The position numbers were made by a program, and so were the translations under genes. The notes beneath the pieces are model-generated. The model did not search any database. It saw only the letters and a list, made by a program, of their open reading frames with translations, and was not told the DNA's origin. A stretch of DNA of 64,000 nt, taken from contig CM027385.1 in NCBI GenBank assembly GCA_015680905.1, positions 81,985,501 to 82,049,500 of the forward strand. The letters run 5' to 3'. This document shows, one piece after another, positions 1-16,568 of the stretch. The DNA is from Coptis chinensis. Lineage: Eukaryota > Streptophyta > Magnoliopsida > Ranunculales > Ranunculaceae. How positions within the stretch are numbered: position 1 is the stretch's first letter; each line of letters starts with the position of its first letter.

Positions 1-1712
1 ATCGACACCCTTACACCCCATAAATTTTCTTTATTTACTAAATTTTGGAAAACTAACAATTTAAATGGAGAAATTATAGTGTAACACAATTGTGTTAAGT
101 ATGACACAAGCCAATTTAACAGTAAGCCACGTCTGAAACAACCTAAAAAACTTAGAGAAGATGGTAAACCACTAAAAAAAACAACATTTTTTCTCCTCTT
201 CCCCCTCTCCACTACGAGCAAGCCGCCAACCTCCGCCTTTACTGAAAAAATACCACCGGCAACTACAAGTGATGCGGCCACCATCGTCTTTTACTCTCTT
301 TCTCATCTTTGTACTATCTTTAAATTACTTGTCTTCTTCCTTTAAAGTGGTACTTTTTCTCTTTAAGACACCTCCACCACCATTGCCACCCACCCCAACA
401 ATAAACACGAGTTTGTCGAGTTAAATAGGTTGATTTTGTGTTCAATTGGATGAAATGATTTATGCAATATGATTTATGGTTTTCCCAACTAAAAAATTCA
501 TAAACAATAAAAATTCTTTGTTTAAATTACCAATTAGTGTGAAATTAAACTTATTTGCAACCAATTAGTGTGAAATTAAACTTATTTGCAAATTGTTCTA
601 GCTTGGAGAGTGTTTATGGTTTGAATTGAAAGAGAGCTAGTTGTCGACGATGCACACAATAAATGATGGTCATGGAATCATTTTTTTTTGGTATCGGCTA
701 TGGGCACTTTCTATTTTGTGTTGGGCAGACCCAAAAAAAATTATTACAAGTTTGTCATGATTGCCTTAAAATACATGTTTTGTATTGAGCACCCCAACTA
801 CACCACCGGTAACCTATTGCAACCTCCTATTACCCTTACCCTCAAAGACCCAACTTCTTTGTCTTCTCAAATACTCCCCAATTTTAAAATTGTCAAGTTC
901 TCAACAACAAACACAATTAAAAATGTTGATTTCAATTAAAAAAAACACAATTATATCAATTAAAAGACACATAGAATAAAAATGATGACATTACATAAGA
1001 TTTCATTACATTGCTCCACAAATATCAAATTTAATCGATAAAAGTTTGAAAAATCCATATTAATTGCGTTTTTATTTGATGTAATTTTTTAAAAAAAAAT
1101 GAAATCAAAGTTCTCTAAATTCCAAAAACATATTTCTGCCTGGACGGTCCAGACTGATCACTCTATAGTGCATTGAATCGATGTGGTGGAGTCATTTAGA
1201 ACTAGACTAATCAATATGGTAAGCGTCGTTTTGGGGTATATGTCCAAATTTTGGTGGAGTCAGTTTTGAAATGTCTTCAATTTAGGCTTAGGGCAATCCC
1301 ATAAAACACTCCCAAATGACTCAACCATATCGCGTTTTAGTGCATTAATTTGACCACACAAAGTCGTTCAATTGGAAATCATTTAAACCACATTCCAACG
1401 ATGTGGTGGAGTCTGCCCAAAAGTGTGCTGGAATTTTATGTTCCAAACGACACTGCAACATCGTTCAAAACCCAACTTCAGTGATGTGGTGGAGACGCAT
1501 CTATTCAACATCCACTTAGCCATAAATCCATACCAATGCAAACAATAATTCATGATACCTCTGAACCGTTTGCGGTATGGTCCCTCCCCCCCCCCCACAC
1601 AACCACCACACACGTATTCGTACTATTATTCTACAACCAAAGAATAAGAATCATTGATTATTACACCCAGTCAGATGTGAAATAGGTGTAGACTTTTGTA
1701 GAACAAGTATTA
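1..1712. other. AT-rich intergenic sequence, no gene seen
   Basis: No credible coding region is visible; the short open frames have no recognisable domain. A 31-bp direct duplication lies at 530-560 and 561-591. The motif GATGTGGTGGAG occurs three times, near 1168, 1398 and 1473, in otherwise different contexts, which suggests remains of an old repeat. Confidence 0.6.
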
Positions 1713-2391
1713 GGGGTCGTTTGTTTTTCTGAGTCTCTGAATGCTGAATGCTAAATGGCCCATCTTCTGAATGCTAAATGTTGATTCTTTGAATTAAAAA
1801 ACATGTGTTTGTTTTCTCGTTAGAATAACCCAGCTCTAAAGGCTAAATATAAATCATTCGGACAATTTTACTCATGCTATCTATTTTATACACTAACTTG
1901 ATTTCTTGTAAAACAAAATATATATTATATTTGAGGAGGGGAGATGGATTATCGAATAAAAGAAATGATAAATAAATTTATTTAAAATATGCTTTCACAA
2001 ATATATTTTAAACGGTTTATTTTCATATTTTGTTTACTTTCAAAATATATATGTAATTATTCTATTTTTAACAAAGTGGATATCATTCACCCAAAAAATG
2101 AAAAACCCGTGGCGCCAACATCAAATTTTGAAAACCTATTTTGAAGTTATAAAAAATCAATGTAAGAAAGTAGATGGGTTCTTGAGATTGGGTTCTTAAG
2201 AAAGGGGAAGAAGGGACTTTCTCGTTTCAAGTATTAGAATTGACATTCAAAGATTTTTGTTTTTGAATGCTAAAAATATCATTGAATGCTTAAACTACTT
2301 AAAAAAAACAAACAAGTTTTGAGCCTCAGAATACTTAAAACTTAAGTTTAAGTGGCTCTCAATGTTGAATTCAAAAAAAAACAAACAACCC
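1713..2391. mobile_element. PIF/Harbinger-like MITE, 679 bp
   Basis: The ends are inverted: GGGGTCGTTTGTTTTT on the left, and the right end reads AACAAACAACCC. The element is flanked on both sides by TTA (1710-1712 and 2392-2394), the 3-bp target duplication typical of PIF/Harbinger and Tourist elements. The interior is AT-rich with repeated 'gaatgctaaat'-type words and has no coding capacity. The family assignment is inferred from the duplication only. Confidence 0.6.
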
Positions 2392-2471
2392 TTAAGCTCA
2401 TTCAATACATTAATACACAAGGCTCAAGTCATTTCACTAAGAACATATTAGTGCAATGCAAATCAACCTTA

Positions 2472-2940
2472 GAGCATTCCCAATGCAGGTGGATATAGTG
2501 GGAATGTGGTAACATTCACCTCTTTATGGTTCAAAACATTTGCCCAATGCAAAGGTGAATATCAAAGTGACTATTTTCCCAAGTCAAAATGAAGGTGAAA
2601 CCTTCAACTAAGATAGTGGCTGAGTTGTGAACTTCGGACGAAATGTTGGATTTCGTCTTGTGTGTTTTTTTTAAAAAAAATCGGTTTTTTTTTTCGAACG
2701 GAATGTTTCATTCCGTCTCACGTGTTTTTTCGGTTTTTTTTTAACTTCAGACGGGATGTTTCATTCCGTCCGGCACATTTTTTCGATTTTTACATTCAGA
2801 CGGAATCCAACATCCCGTCCGAGATTAATATTCACCTTTGCATTAGGCAGCCTCACCTTGTTTTTCACCAAAACGGTTGAAAATAGGAGAAATTAAGTCT
2901 ATGTGGAGGTGAATAACATTGACATGCATTGGGAATACTC
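2472..2940. mobile_element. Tourist-like MITE, 469 bp
   Basis: Terminal inverted repeats begin GAGCATTCCCAATGCA and end TGCATTGGGAATACTC, with TTA on both sides (2469-2471 and 2941-2943). The interior (about 2630-2825) holds two or three degenerate units of about 60 bp built around 'cggaatgtttcattccgtc'. No transposase is present, so this is a non-autonomous element. Confidence 0.75.
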
Positions 2941-3360
2941 TTACAACAATGACTTTTCACTCTCTCTCAACATCAACCTTACAATAAAGGTGTTACGTTG
3001 GATACCCATTATTCATTCCTCTTCGCTTCAATGGACGCCGTGAAAGACAAAATGAAGGGCCTCATTAAAAAAGAGTCAACAACTATTTATCCTCTTCCTA
3101 AGATTGAGTAATCCCAAGATTAGAAAAGCCATTGTTGACGTTGCTAGTGGTGTTGAGTTGTTGGAATGTGTTAGGTTTTAATTCTAAGAAGAAAATGGGG
3201 AGATGTGGGTTGTGTTTTCATATGTGCTAACATAATTAGAATGTCTTTGATTAAAACCTTTCGTGCTTGAAGAAATTCTCTTGAGAATGATATGAAACAC
3301 AATCTTGAAGAATAATTCTTGAGCGGAGGCGATGATGAAGATGAAATTTTGTGCAAAATA

Positions 3361-3512
3361 AATTTGTGGACAGACGACTGTTTGCTATCAACAAGACATC
3401 AACTGCTAATTGGTGGAGTAACTGCCCGAAAATACTATTTAACTGTCTAGAAAAACTATTTAGCTGCCCAAAAATTGAACTGACCAATAAAAAGATGGTC
3501 TGTCCACAAATT
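3361..3512. mobile_element. Small inverted-repeat element (MITE-like)
   Basis: A 15-bp inverted repeat, AATTTGTGGACAGAC at 3361-3375 and its reverse complement at 3498-3512, bounds 152 bp of non-coding sequence. No clear target duplication could be fixed, so the outer boundaries and superfamily stay open. Confidence 0.45.
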
Positions 3513-3886
3513 CGTTCTCAATTTTGTGCGGAGAAAAAGATGAAACCAAAACTTTCATGATTTCTTTTGGTTTGGGTTATTTAGAGTGGGTGGTGTACTG
3601 GTGTACTAGAGCGTGTGTAGTGGACTAGTGGCCAACACAATTGCAAACCCTCAATTTGGGCCTGGGTCTGCCCAACACAAAATGGCGTCCACATTATATC
3701 TGGTGATTCCTACGATGTGTCAATGTTCTGTTCGATGGTGTTATATTGAAGAGTAACACCTCGTGTGACATTAGAACGACTCATTTTTAAATGCGGTGAT
3801 TCTAGAAAGGCGAGAAATCTGTCAAGTTTCCATAATATCGGATCAACCCAAGAAAATGAGGAAAGAGCTAGTGCCATTTTATTGTT

Positions 3887-3892
3887 CACGTG
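3887..3892. promoter_or_regulatory. G-box CACGTG, distal, JAZ promoter
   Basis: A perfect CACGTG palindrome lies 323 bp before the JAZ start codon. G-boxes are the established binding site of MYC2-type bHLH factors, which switch on JAZ genes when jasmonate is sensed. The role here is inferred from position and motif. Confidence 0.55.
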
Positions 3893-3971
3893 GACAAAGA
3901 AACAAAAATGTGAAAAAACTTCCAAACGCCAAACATTTTTTGTGCACGTTGTGAATTAACTCACCATGTTC

Positions 3972-3977
3972 CACGTG
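3972..3977. promoter_or_regulatory. G-box CACGTG, proximal, JAZ promoter
   Basis: A second perfect CACGTG lies 238 bp upstream of the JAZ start codon and about 80 bp upstream of the TATA box. Two G-boxes within 90 bp fit a jasmonate-inducible promoter under MYC2-type control. Confidence 0.6.
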
Positions 3978-4054
3978 CCAAAGATTATTTCAATTTCCGC
4001 CGATTTCGTGTCCGACTATTACATTAAAAATATGGACCCCACAATGCAAATTTG

Positions 4055-4060
4055 TATAAA
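4055..4060 (+). promoter_or_regulatory. TATA box of the JAZ gene
   Basis: TATAAA in the context 'tttgtataaaacac', 150 bp before the start codon. This would put transcription start near 4085-4095 and give a leader of roughly 120 bases rich in CT stretches. Confidence 0.55.
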
Positions 4061-4209
4061 ACACGTTTACAATACACACTCTCTTCCCCCTCCTAAGTCA
4101 ATACCTTCCTCTTTTTCTTCATTGTTCTAGGCGTTCTTCCCTTTGTCTTCTTAGAGCAAGTTTATTTATTCAAGAAGTGGGATTTGGTTTGCATATTTTT
4201 TTTCCCCTA

Positions 4210-5799
4210 ATGAAGGAGACATCTGTACCATTAGCTATGAGGAGAAACTGTAATTTGGACCTATGCCTTGTTCCTCCAGCTGCAGCTTTATCAACTTCTG
4301 GTGGTGATGCTGGTCGTGATTCCATGTAAGTCATATTGTTTTTCTGCTACTTTCATACATATATATGATTTTGCTATAGTAGTTCTTGTGCAACTCACTT
4401 TTAAGTTCTCGCCCCATGGTCCATCCATGGAGAGTCTAGTATAATGAAAAAAATGTTTAAGTTCATTGAAACATTTCTTGCCTTGAGCTCTTAACTCAAT
4501 CAACCTCAAAAAAATTCATGGATTTCGAAGGTTTTTTGGACGGAGATTTTGCGTTACAACGTTGCATCTTTTTACATGGCTAGTTTGGATTTTCGCGTAT
4601 AGTAATTATTTGTCTAAGACGATATATGCATTTGATCGAGTCTATGCCGGGGTGGACCAGTACGTAATTATATATGTACTTTCCGACATCATAGTGAATT
4701 ACTAGTACTGCATGTGAGTCTATAATGGAGTCAATCATATCAAATCTTTAGGGGTGCATGATCCATGTTTGCCTTGAATCTTGTTGGTACTACATACTCT
4801 ATTAGCTTTACCGATCTTGTCATCTATAACATATTGTATAGTACTGAAATGTTAACATTTTTTTTTTCCATATATTAATTTTCTGAAGGAACAAAGAAAT
4901 TCGTGAAAAGCAACATCAGCAGCTGACAATTTTTTATAATGGAAGGATTAATGTACTGGATGTAACAGAATTTCAGGTACGTTTGTCTTTACTTTCTTCA
5001 ATCTTCAGACCTCTGCTTTTCATTCGTTTGCAGAAGGACGATGAGAGTTTGTTAGTTAATTGACTTAGCTCAGGTCCTCTTTTGTGTATTGCCACTTGGA
5101 ATTTTGTTTCTTTTGGTCCACGTGAATGCTTGGGCTTTTTATACCTCGTAGGCTCGTATGTTGTCATGTTGTGAACACAGTGATGAAAAAGGGCCGACCA
5201 GAAATCATGTTTTGTGGGCTTGAAGTTAGTAAAACCTGGAAGAACACTGTTTCATGACCTTTCATCACACATTTCACGTTTGAGACTGTCTAAACTTTTT
5301 GGTTGAAAGAGACAGAGAGAGGTGCGGGGGTGGCCAATTTCGAAAATCCAAACCATAGTCAAATTTGTTCGGCAATCTTTTGCTTTTTACCAAACACAGC
5401 ATAAATTAACGTAAGCAATACTATGAGTCCTTGTTTAAGTAACTTCTTAGTTAACTTACACAGTTACACTAGGACAAAGTGACAAACTACGTAGTTCATT
5501 CCAGTTGAAGTATGGAGGAGTTCACATTCAAATGTTTAGTGATAATTTTGTTTAAAGATTAAGTTTACTGATAATTCGGTTTTAATTAAATGCAGGCTAG
5601 AGCAATCATATACCATGCAAGGAGAGAAACTGATGAAAAGTTGAGAAGTCCACATGATTCTCATTCAGAACCTGCATCACCATACCTTCAATCTCAACTG
5701 CATAGTCCAAATGGCGTGCTTATGAAGAAGTCTCTTCAAAGTTTCCTTCAGAAGAGAAAAAATAGAATCAAATCAACTAATTCTCCTTACCAGAGATAG
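4210..5799 (+). CDS. JAZ/TIFY transcriptional repressor, JAZ8/TIFY5-like
   Basis: This jasmonate ZIM-domain protein is expected to bind MYC-type activators in the nucleus and silence jasmonate-response genes. Exons are 4210-4325, 4889-4976 and 5596-5799, all with GT-AG borders, giving 135 residues (Arabidopsis JAZ8 is of similar size). Residues 16-20 read LDLCL, an LxLxL EAR motif that can recruit TOPLESS without NINJA. The TIFY/ZIM domain spans about residues 50-75 with core TIFYNG at 52-57. The C-terminal Jas motif is at about 112-134 (KKSLQSFLQKRKNRI then SPYQ). The LPIAR-type degron that normally precedes the Jas helix is missing; the residues there are HSPNGVLM. That absence, with the EAR motif, is the known hallmark of JAZ8-type repressors that resist COI1-driven degradation. 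The ATG chosen is the first after the TATA box and gives an intact EAR region. Confidence 0.93.
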
Positions 5800-7216
5800 C
5801 TAACTGCATCTTCGTTTTTAGAATAGCAGGTCATCTGTTTTTTCTCCAATGGGATTGCACGTTGTTTAGGCTAGAACCTGATGTCTATGGAATGAGAATC
5901 TTGGAGAGATTCTTAATAGCACCCATTAGTTGTTGTTGTTTGTTTGTTTGTTTGTATCTGATGAACACCCATTGGTTGTTCTAGTTCAGGCTTGCTATGT
6001 ATCATTGGAACTTTATAATTGGGAAGATTTTTCCCCTTAATACTACGCAACGATTTAAATTGGTTTGAATGGTTAGTAGGTAGAAATTTTCAGCAAAATT
6101 GTCATGTTTATTAAGCGAGACGCGTGTACACACTTCTATGCAAGAAAAATAAAGATGTGGCAATGGGGGCGGCGGTCTGGTGTGCATAGCCTGTCTGTTA
6201 TGACGGTTTGTGTGAAGAAAACCAAATTCTCGAATAGCTCAGGAAGAACTAATAGCATAAACTATAATAACATGTAACACATTTCTGAGTTGTTTCTTAC
6301 CATGTCTATAATCTAAAGTGAGGGCAGTGGAATGCAAAAACGGGGTCTGGTGTGCATAGCTTCTAGTTTACGAAATCAATTTGTCGGCTCATAGGTTAGC
6401 TCCATGGGTTCCAAGAGATGCGGATGATGGATCACCCTACAATGTTCTTGTGAATGACTATGTACATGGTCCAATGCCTTGCTCAAGTGTAACAAAATCT
6501 ACAGAAGTCGCTATTTAACCAATGTCAAGTAAGTTAAATTGGCTGGAAATCGACCAGGTATGGATAAGTTTCACGTCATGTGTTCATCAGGATAAACATG
6601 TTTTGGTGCAGGGATACGGAGACAGTAACTTTCACAGTAAGAATGTAAGATGTGGTAACTATTTGAAACAAGCCAAAAATTTAAGGAACAATGCATTAAT
6701 TGTTAGACTGACAAAAATTAAGTTTAAAGCACTCCCTGAGATGTTAAATCTTACATATAAATTCATCAGAATATGTTTATAAGAGATAGACTGATTAATG
6801 AGGGGCTGTCCCAGTGAAACAGGAGGCTCGTAAAGCGGTGACGGGTGGAGTAAGCAAACTGCATGGATTCTACTGTCAGTTTCCTAAAATTTGTTTAAGC
6901 TTTCTGTAAACCAAAAGCTGATGACTTTCCAGGTCCAGAAAAGGTTTCTAAAGCTTCATAATAAGCAACGCATAAGTTTTAACAGCCTTATTTTGATATC
7001 AATATTAAGGTATTAAAGACAGACTATACAGTGAAGGCTGCAGCGGCCATCTATAAAATATCGTCCTTCATCATTGCAAATGCTTAAAATGTGAAAGTAT
7101 TATGACTCACTAAGTGAGTGCTCCAATTAACAGAGAGGCTCATGTACAAGTAAACTCAAACAACGTCGTCACTGCACCACTACATGGGCCAGTCTATGAT
7201 TTTTGAAATATTTATT
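5800..7216. other. JAZ 3' flank and convergent intergenic region
   Basis: This holds the 3' ends of the convergent JAZ (+) and glycolate oxidase (-) genes. A 'tttgtttgtttgtttg' run lies at 5938-5954. Apart from the unassigned frame at 6384-6518, no conserved coding sequence or repeat boundary was recognised. Confidence 0.5.
6384..6518 (+). other. Unassigned open frame of 44 residues, possible gene relic
   Basis: An open frame without its own start runs to a TAA at 6516-6518. It includes the peptide RLAPWVPRDADDGSPYNVLV, which is unlike the low-complexity translations around it. The family is not recognised. It could be a leftover exon of a degraded gene or chance; nothing in the flanks decides. 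Confidence 0.2.
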
Positions 7217-9898
<2,682 letters not shown>

Positions 9899-10735
9899 CT
9901 TTAAAATGAAATATTTGAACTTCACTCACACAGTCTACAAGCACCATAACAAAAATGACGTGTGATTATCATATTCTGCTCAACTCGACAATTATCAAGA
10001 ACAACTACAATTCATCCCACACTTGTTTGCTCAGAACAAATGGAAGTACACAAAATGAAGTTAGAATCACTAATATACGATCTAGAGAAAATGGGCAGCT
10101 TATGATAATAAAAAATTAAAAACCACCAAGAAAAGAAAAGTTTGGACCGCTCGAAACATATTATGATGCTTAAAACATTAGCATAGATAAAGATAATGAT
10201 CATTGTTTTAGTGAAAATATCATAAAACTAACTGGCTCTGAGATAAGGTTCTTTTTACTTACATGAAGAATCTTAGATACTAAAGTCAGATACTAGATTC
10301 TGCTAAACCCCAGAAAAGAAAACAGACAGACATACTTATTCCAAAGGTACTTATCTATCAGCAGTAAGTAGACATTAATTCTCTCACATTAGAGTATAAT
10401 AAGAAAGCAATATTAGGATAAGTTCAATCTACTGTGAATAAAAAGTCAAAAACCACCACAAACAGATACAATGAATCTCAACTCATATTTTAATAAGAAC
10501 TATTTACAAACAACTCAAATCATAGTAAAACCATTTATCAAACACCACCAAAGAAACCAGTTGCTAGAAAACCAAACACATTAATACCAGCTAAAAAAAA
10601 AAAGTTCAAATTTACTCTCACTATAAAAGAAACATTCATTTATCAAAAACAAACGATGCCCATCATCAGAAACAAGCAAAGTTACAATCTTAGAGTATAA
10701 CCAGATTAAACTAACAACAAAAGAGAAGAACTGAC
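9899..10735 (-). other. 5'UTR intron of glycolate oxidase
   Basis: The acceptor AG is immediately before the ATG (9899-9900 on the reverse strand). A good donor, CCAAG|gtcag, lies at 10735-10734. The 837-bp interval has no coding signal and is T-rich on the gene strand, as plant leader introns usually are. Plant leader introns often raise expression; that role is inference here. Confidence 0.65.
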
Positions 10736-10850
10736 CTTGGGAAACTTGCCTAAGCAAGAAGAAAGTGCATGAAAGGAGGACACAAGAGAAGAAGTTTGAA
10801 GATAATATAAATGTTTCACACACACTCTTTAAGAGATAGGAATTTGAATA
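10736..10850 (-). promoter_or_regulatory. Glycolate oxidase leader exon and core promoter
   Basis: Upstream of the leader-intron donor, the gene strand is CT-rich. A TATATTA-like box lies at about 10803-10810, placing transcription start near 10770-10780. A six-codon upstream frame (10750-10770, ATG to TAG) sits in the leader if transcription starts upstream of it. The TATA call is weak. Confidence 0.4.
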
Positions 10851-11314
10851 AGGACAAATGGTGGTGTGAATTATTTAAGGAAAAGGAGATTTACTACAGT
10901 TTTTTGGATCAGTTTTTCAAGGTGGGCATTTGAAACAGATTATTCTGATGGAAAATAAATATAATCTCATCCACAAACGTCTTCCTGTGCTTTGCATGTT
11001 ATCAAAATTTCTATGTTAAATATGTTTCTCGGTTTGTCACTATCTTGTTTTTCTTATATTTATATATATATGGGGTGGTGAAGCTGGCTTTGGCCTTATC
11101 TTCATTTCTGTGAAGTTTTGAGTTTCAACGTGACTGTTAAATGAGTTACTTGATTCTGAGGGAAATGAGTTGGACCAAGTTTTTTATCACTCAAATAAAG
11201 CCCATTCCAAGCATAGGCCCAAACTTAGTCCTCTAATTTGAGTATATGTTAACCTCAAGGGCCCAATTAGAAAAATGTTTAACTTGAGAGAAGTGGTTTG
11301 TCAAAGGTTAGGAT
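10851..11314. other. Glycolate oxidase upstream region, no gene
   Basis: AT-rich sequence upstream of glycolate oxidase with a short TATATA run near 11059-11070. No other gene or repeat boundary was recognised before the hAT-like element at 11,315. Confidence 0.45.
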
Positions 11315-11820
11315 TAGGGTCGATGGTGCTCGGCTCGTTTTGGGCTCGGCTCGAGCTCGCTCATTTAAAAATATGAGTCAAATATGAACACGTTTTAAAG
11401 TTCGAGCTCGAAATCAAGTATCTCGCGAGCCACTCAAAACTATTCGTATTTTACATAATTTTGTTAAAATATAAGATAATTGTTATAATAGTGTATTGAA
11501 TTATAATAGCTTATCACATATTAATTGTAACAATAGTGTGTTCACCTTATAATACTTGTTAGATAGAGGTTCATTGTTATTTTAGTGAATTGTAATCACA
11601 CTCACTCATGTATATCGTGAGAATATCTCTGCATGTTATTTTGATATTTAGTAAGTATTATATATCTATTTTTGCTCACTTGTATTTAGAATATGTTCGA
11701 ATTCAAATTTATGAGCCAACTCGAGCTCGACTCGAAAGAATTTGAGCTCGACTCGAGAGACACACGTGCTCGACTCGAACTCTCTAAAGCTCGACTCGAC
11801 TCCCTCGATGACCAGCCCTA
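11315..11820. mobile_element. hAT-like non-autonomous element, 506 bp
   Basis: The element begins TAGGGTCGATGGTGC and ends GATGACCAGCCCTA, with a perfect 8-bp target duplication GTTAGGAT on both sides (11,307-11,314 and 11,821-11,828). The ends are rich in 'ctcgagctcg' and 'gactcgactc' words. The 8-bp duplication and TA(G)GG termini fit the hAT superfamily. No transposase is present. Confidence 0.8.
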
Positions 11821-11828
11821 GTTAGGAT

Positions 11829-13358
11829 TTAGGAATAAGCACCAGAAGGAGCTGCTATCGGCTTGGAATGTTCAGAGTAGAAGGAGATTGGAATAGTGTA
11901 TTGAGAAGAGAAAATTTTGGATCAGACAGTAGTCTAGTGATCCATGGGCCAAAATCAAGTTTCAAAGCCTAACTAATATCAGTTTTTAACCTGGTATTGC
12001 TGTATCGGCAGTTCTGCACATAGTTTTCAACCTAATCACCCAAGAGTCAGATTTTGATGGAGACATTTCAAAGGAAGGTGCTAGTAAGTTTCATATATAG
12101 GTCGGCCATTTTCTATACATGTTTATTTATCAAGATTATAGTCAAGAAAAGTAGGAATTCCAAGGAAAAATACCAAGTGACGCTGAAAATATGTCTCATG
12201 TATGTGGCCTCTATGCCAAGACTAGAATTCCTCAGGAAGAGATGTTGAAACCGTCTTTTTTTCTTTTTTTTCTTTGTGAAAAATGGCAGGTAGACAGGTA
12301 GTCATATTAATATACTGATTATACTCAGTTAAGGAAATATATGGAGGCTCAATGGTTCAACAATAAAGACATGAAAATGAAAATCAAGTGATAAAAGGAC
12401 ACAAAACTGTACTCACTGGCCATGCCCAATTTTTTCAACACTGAACATTTATTTTGCGTTCAGAACAAAGTCAAAAACCTTGTGTTGGTCAGGAAGTGAC
12501 TTGGGCGAGAAGCCAAGAATAAGAATGAGTCTTTTTATCAATCAAAAACACATGGTACCTCCTTATCATATGGCATTAGGATTTCTTAATAATCAAATTC
12601 CTAGTAGTACCTTTGCAGCACAGTGCGTTCTTTTTGCAATTCTTACAGAACAACTATGCAAGTTACAATTACAGCAAGTACTGCGTATGGAATTAATGGA
12701 CTTTCACCTGAAAAAAGTGGATCAAAATATTCCAAAAGTCAGAATTTGGTAGAATCAGTGTCTTTTATTAACCTTTTCAGACCATAATTGGGAAAAGAAT
12801 GCTATTCCTGACATGGCAGTGCTGCTACCATAGTACGATGTCTCTTGCCTTCGTTTGTTTGATACTTTTGTTCAAGACACCAAATCAAACAGGACTCAAA
12901 ACCACCATAGTTATTCAGAGACTTTTATTGCAAATTGAAGGGCACACAAACTGTAGTCTAGTACTAGAAAATACAAACATCTTTTCCACAAACAAAGCAA
13001 ACGAGCCATATGGCACCGCTTTTTTTTTTTTTTTATTTTGGCTAACTGGGTGTCCTGGCCAGCTTAGGCGCACCCTCAAGATTTTTATATATGGCACCAC
13101 TTCACCACATCATTTTCATTGAAAATTCAATGTTAATATAAGCCAGGAGAACTACTTTTTATGGAAAAATACAATATTACAAGAAGCATATTCTATTATA
13201 CTTTAGAAAAACACGAAACTCTTGTTGATTGGGAACCCAATGTTACCCATCAAAACTCAAAAGATCACCTACTCTTCTTTATTGCAGAAAGCACCCAGAA
13301 CTCGAAACAAAGACAAACACCATATTCCACTAGTCAGCTGTATGAGTGTATGCTCATT
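11829..13358. repeat. 3' flank of GST-A, shared with other cluster units
   Basis: No gene. From about 12,480 the sequence matches the 3' sides of the other GST units: the words 'ggcgagaagccaagaat', 'cacatggtacct' and 'aaaaaagtggatcaaaata' recur at 19,500-19,720, and related text recurs at 35,697-35,740 and 36,790-36,860. This marks the 3' part of the ancestral duplicated unit. A T-run followed by 'gtgtcctggccagctt' at about 13,020-13,070 is present only here and looks like a small later insertion. Confidence 0.65.
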
Positions 13359-15597
<2,239 letters not shown>

Positions 15598-16559
15598 GAA
15601 TGTCGAGACTTATATTTCGTAAAGTGGAAGTTTAGGACAGACATTTGTGATTTGGAAGAGTAGTTTAATACTTTAATTGGGCACTTATCAAATTGGATTG
15701 TACAACAAAAAAAAAATATATTACAAGTTTGCCATATTATAAATTTGTTATTAAAGCCTAGGCCCAACTACCAATTCAATCGGTCTCGCCATAACGAAAT
15801 TCTCGGATTGTTTGAGTGTATACTCAAACGGTCTCGCCATATTGTTTGAGACAAAACTCTTGGATTTTTAGCTAGACGATATGGCGAGGTCGTTTGGCCA
15901 GTTTCCAAACGACATGACGGGGTCGTTTGGGAACTCTCTTGGACGACATGGCTAGGTCATTTGAACTTAAAAAATTCGATTTGTTTGTTACGAGTTCATT
16001 TTAAAAATAAACTTTCACTTAATCAACCCAAACTCGAACACAAACTCGAAAAGACTTCATCAAGCTTAGTCAAACTCGAACTCAAGTTTAATCAACCCAA
16101 TCTTCCACCCAAACTCCAAAAAAACATCAAGTTTGAAGTCATCAAGTTTAATCAACCCAATCTTCCACCCAAACTCGAACTCATCAAGTTTGTATTGAGT
16201 TTGATATGAAGTTGTCATGTTTGTAATATTTGGGTTGAAGTCATCCAAAAAAACACTTTGTATTGAGTTTGAAATCAACAAGTTTAATCAACCCAATCTT
16301 CCACCTAAATTCGAACTCAAATTTTGTATTAAAGTGGTTAGATTGGACAGCCAAACTCGAAATTCCTTTGGATGCAAACTCATATTTCTTGGATGTGAAA
16401 CTCTAACCCGCAAGAGAGATAATACCGGTACAAGCGGTTACAAAACAAAATTTTCGGTATTGGGGGGGGTTGTAGTGGGCTATTTTTGTTGGACTTAGTT
16501 GTTGGGCTTGGGCCGAAAGCTGCCCAATGCAATTTCATGAGTGCCCAATACATGACCCT
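15598..16559. repeat. GST-A upstream region with degenerate tandem words
   Basis: No gene. 'tctcgccata' and 'gacgatatggcgaggtcgttt' words repeat between 15,780 and 15,960. The phrase 'tttaatcaacccaatcttcca' recurs at about 16,087, 16,145 and 16,281, forming a loose tandem array. These give low-complexity open frames that are not genes. Confidence 0.5.
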
Positions 16560-16568
16560 TTGGAATTA

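Noticed and set aside
15961..16498. Open frames rich in 'KFNQPNLPPKLE' as genes
   Set aside because: They are translations of a degenerate tandem repeat with no domain or splice structure.
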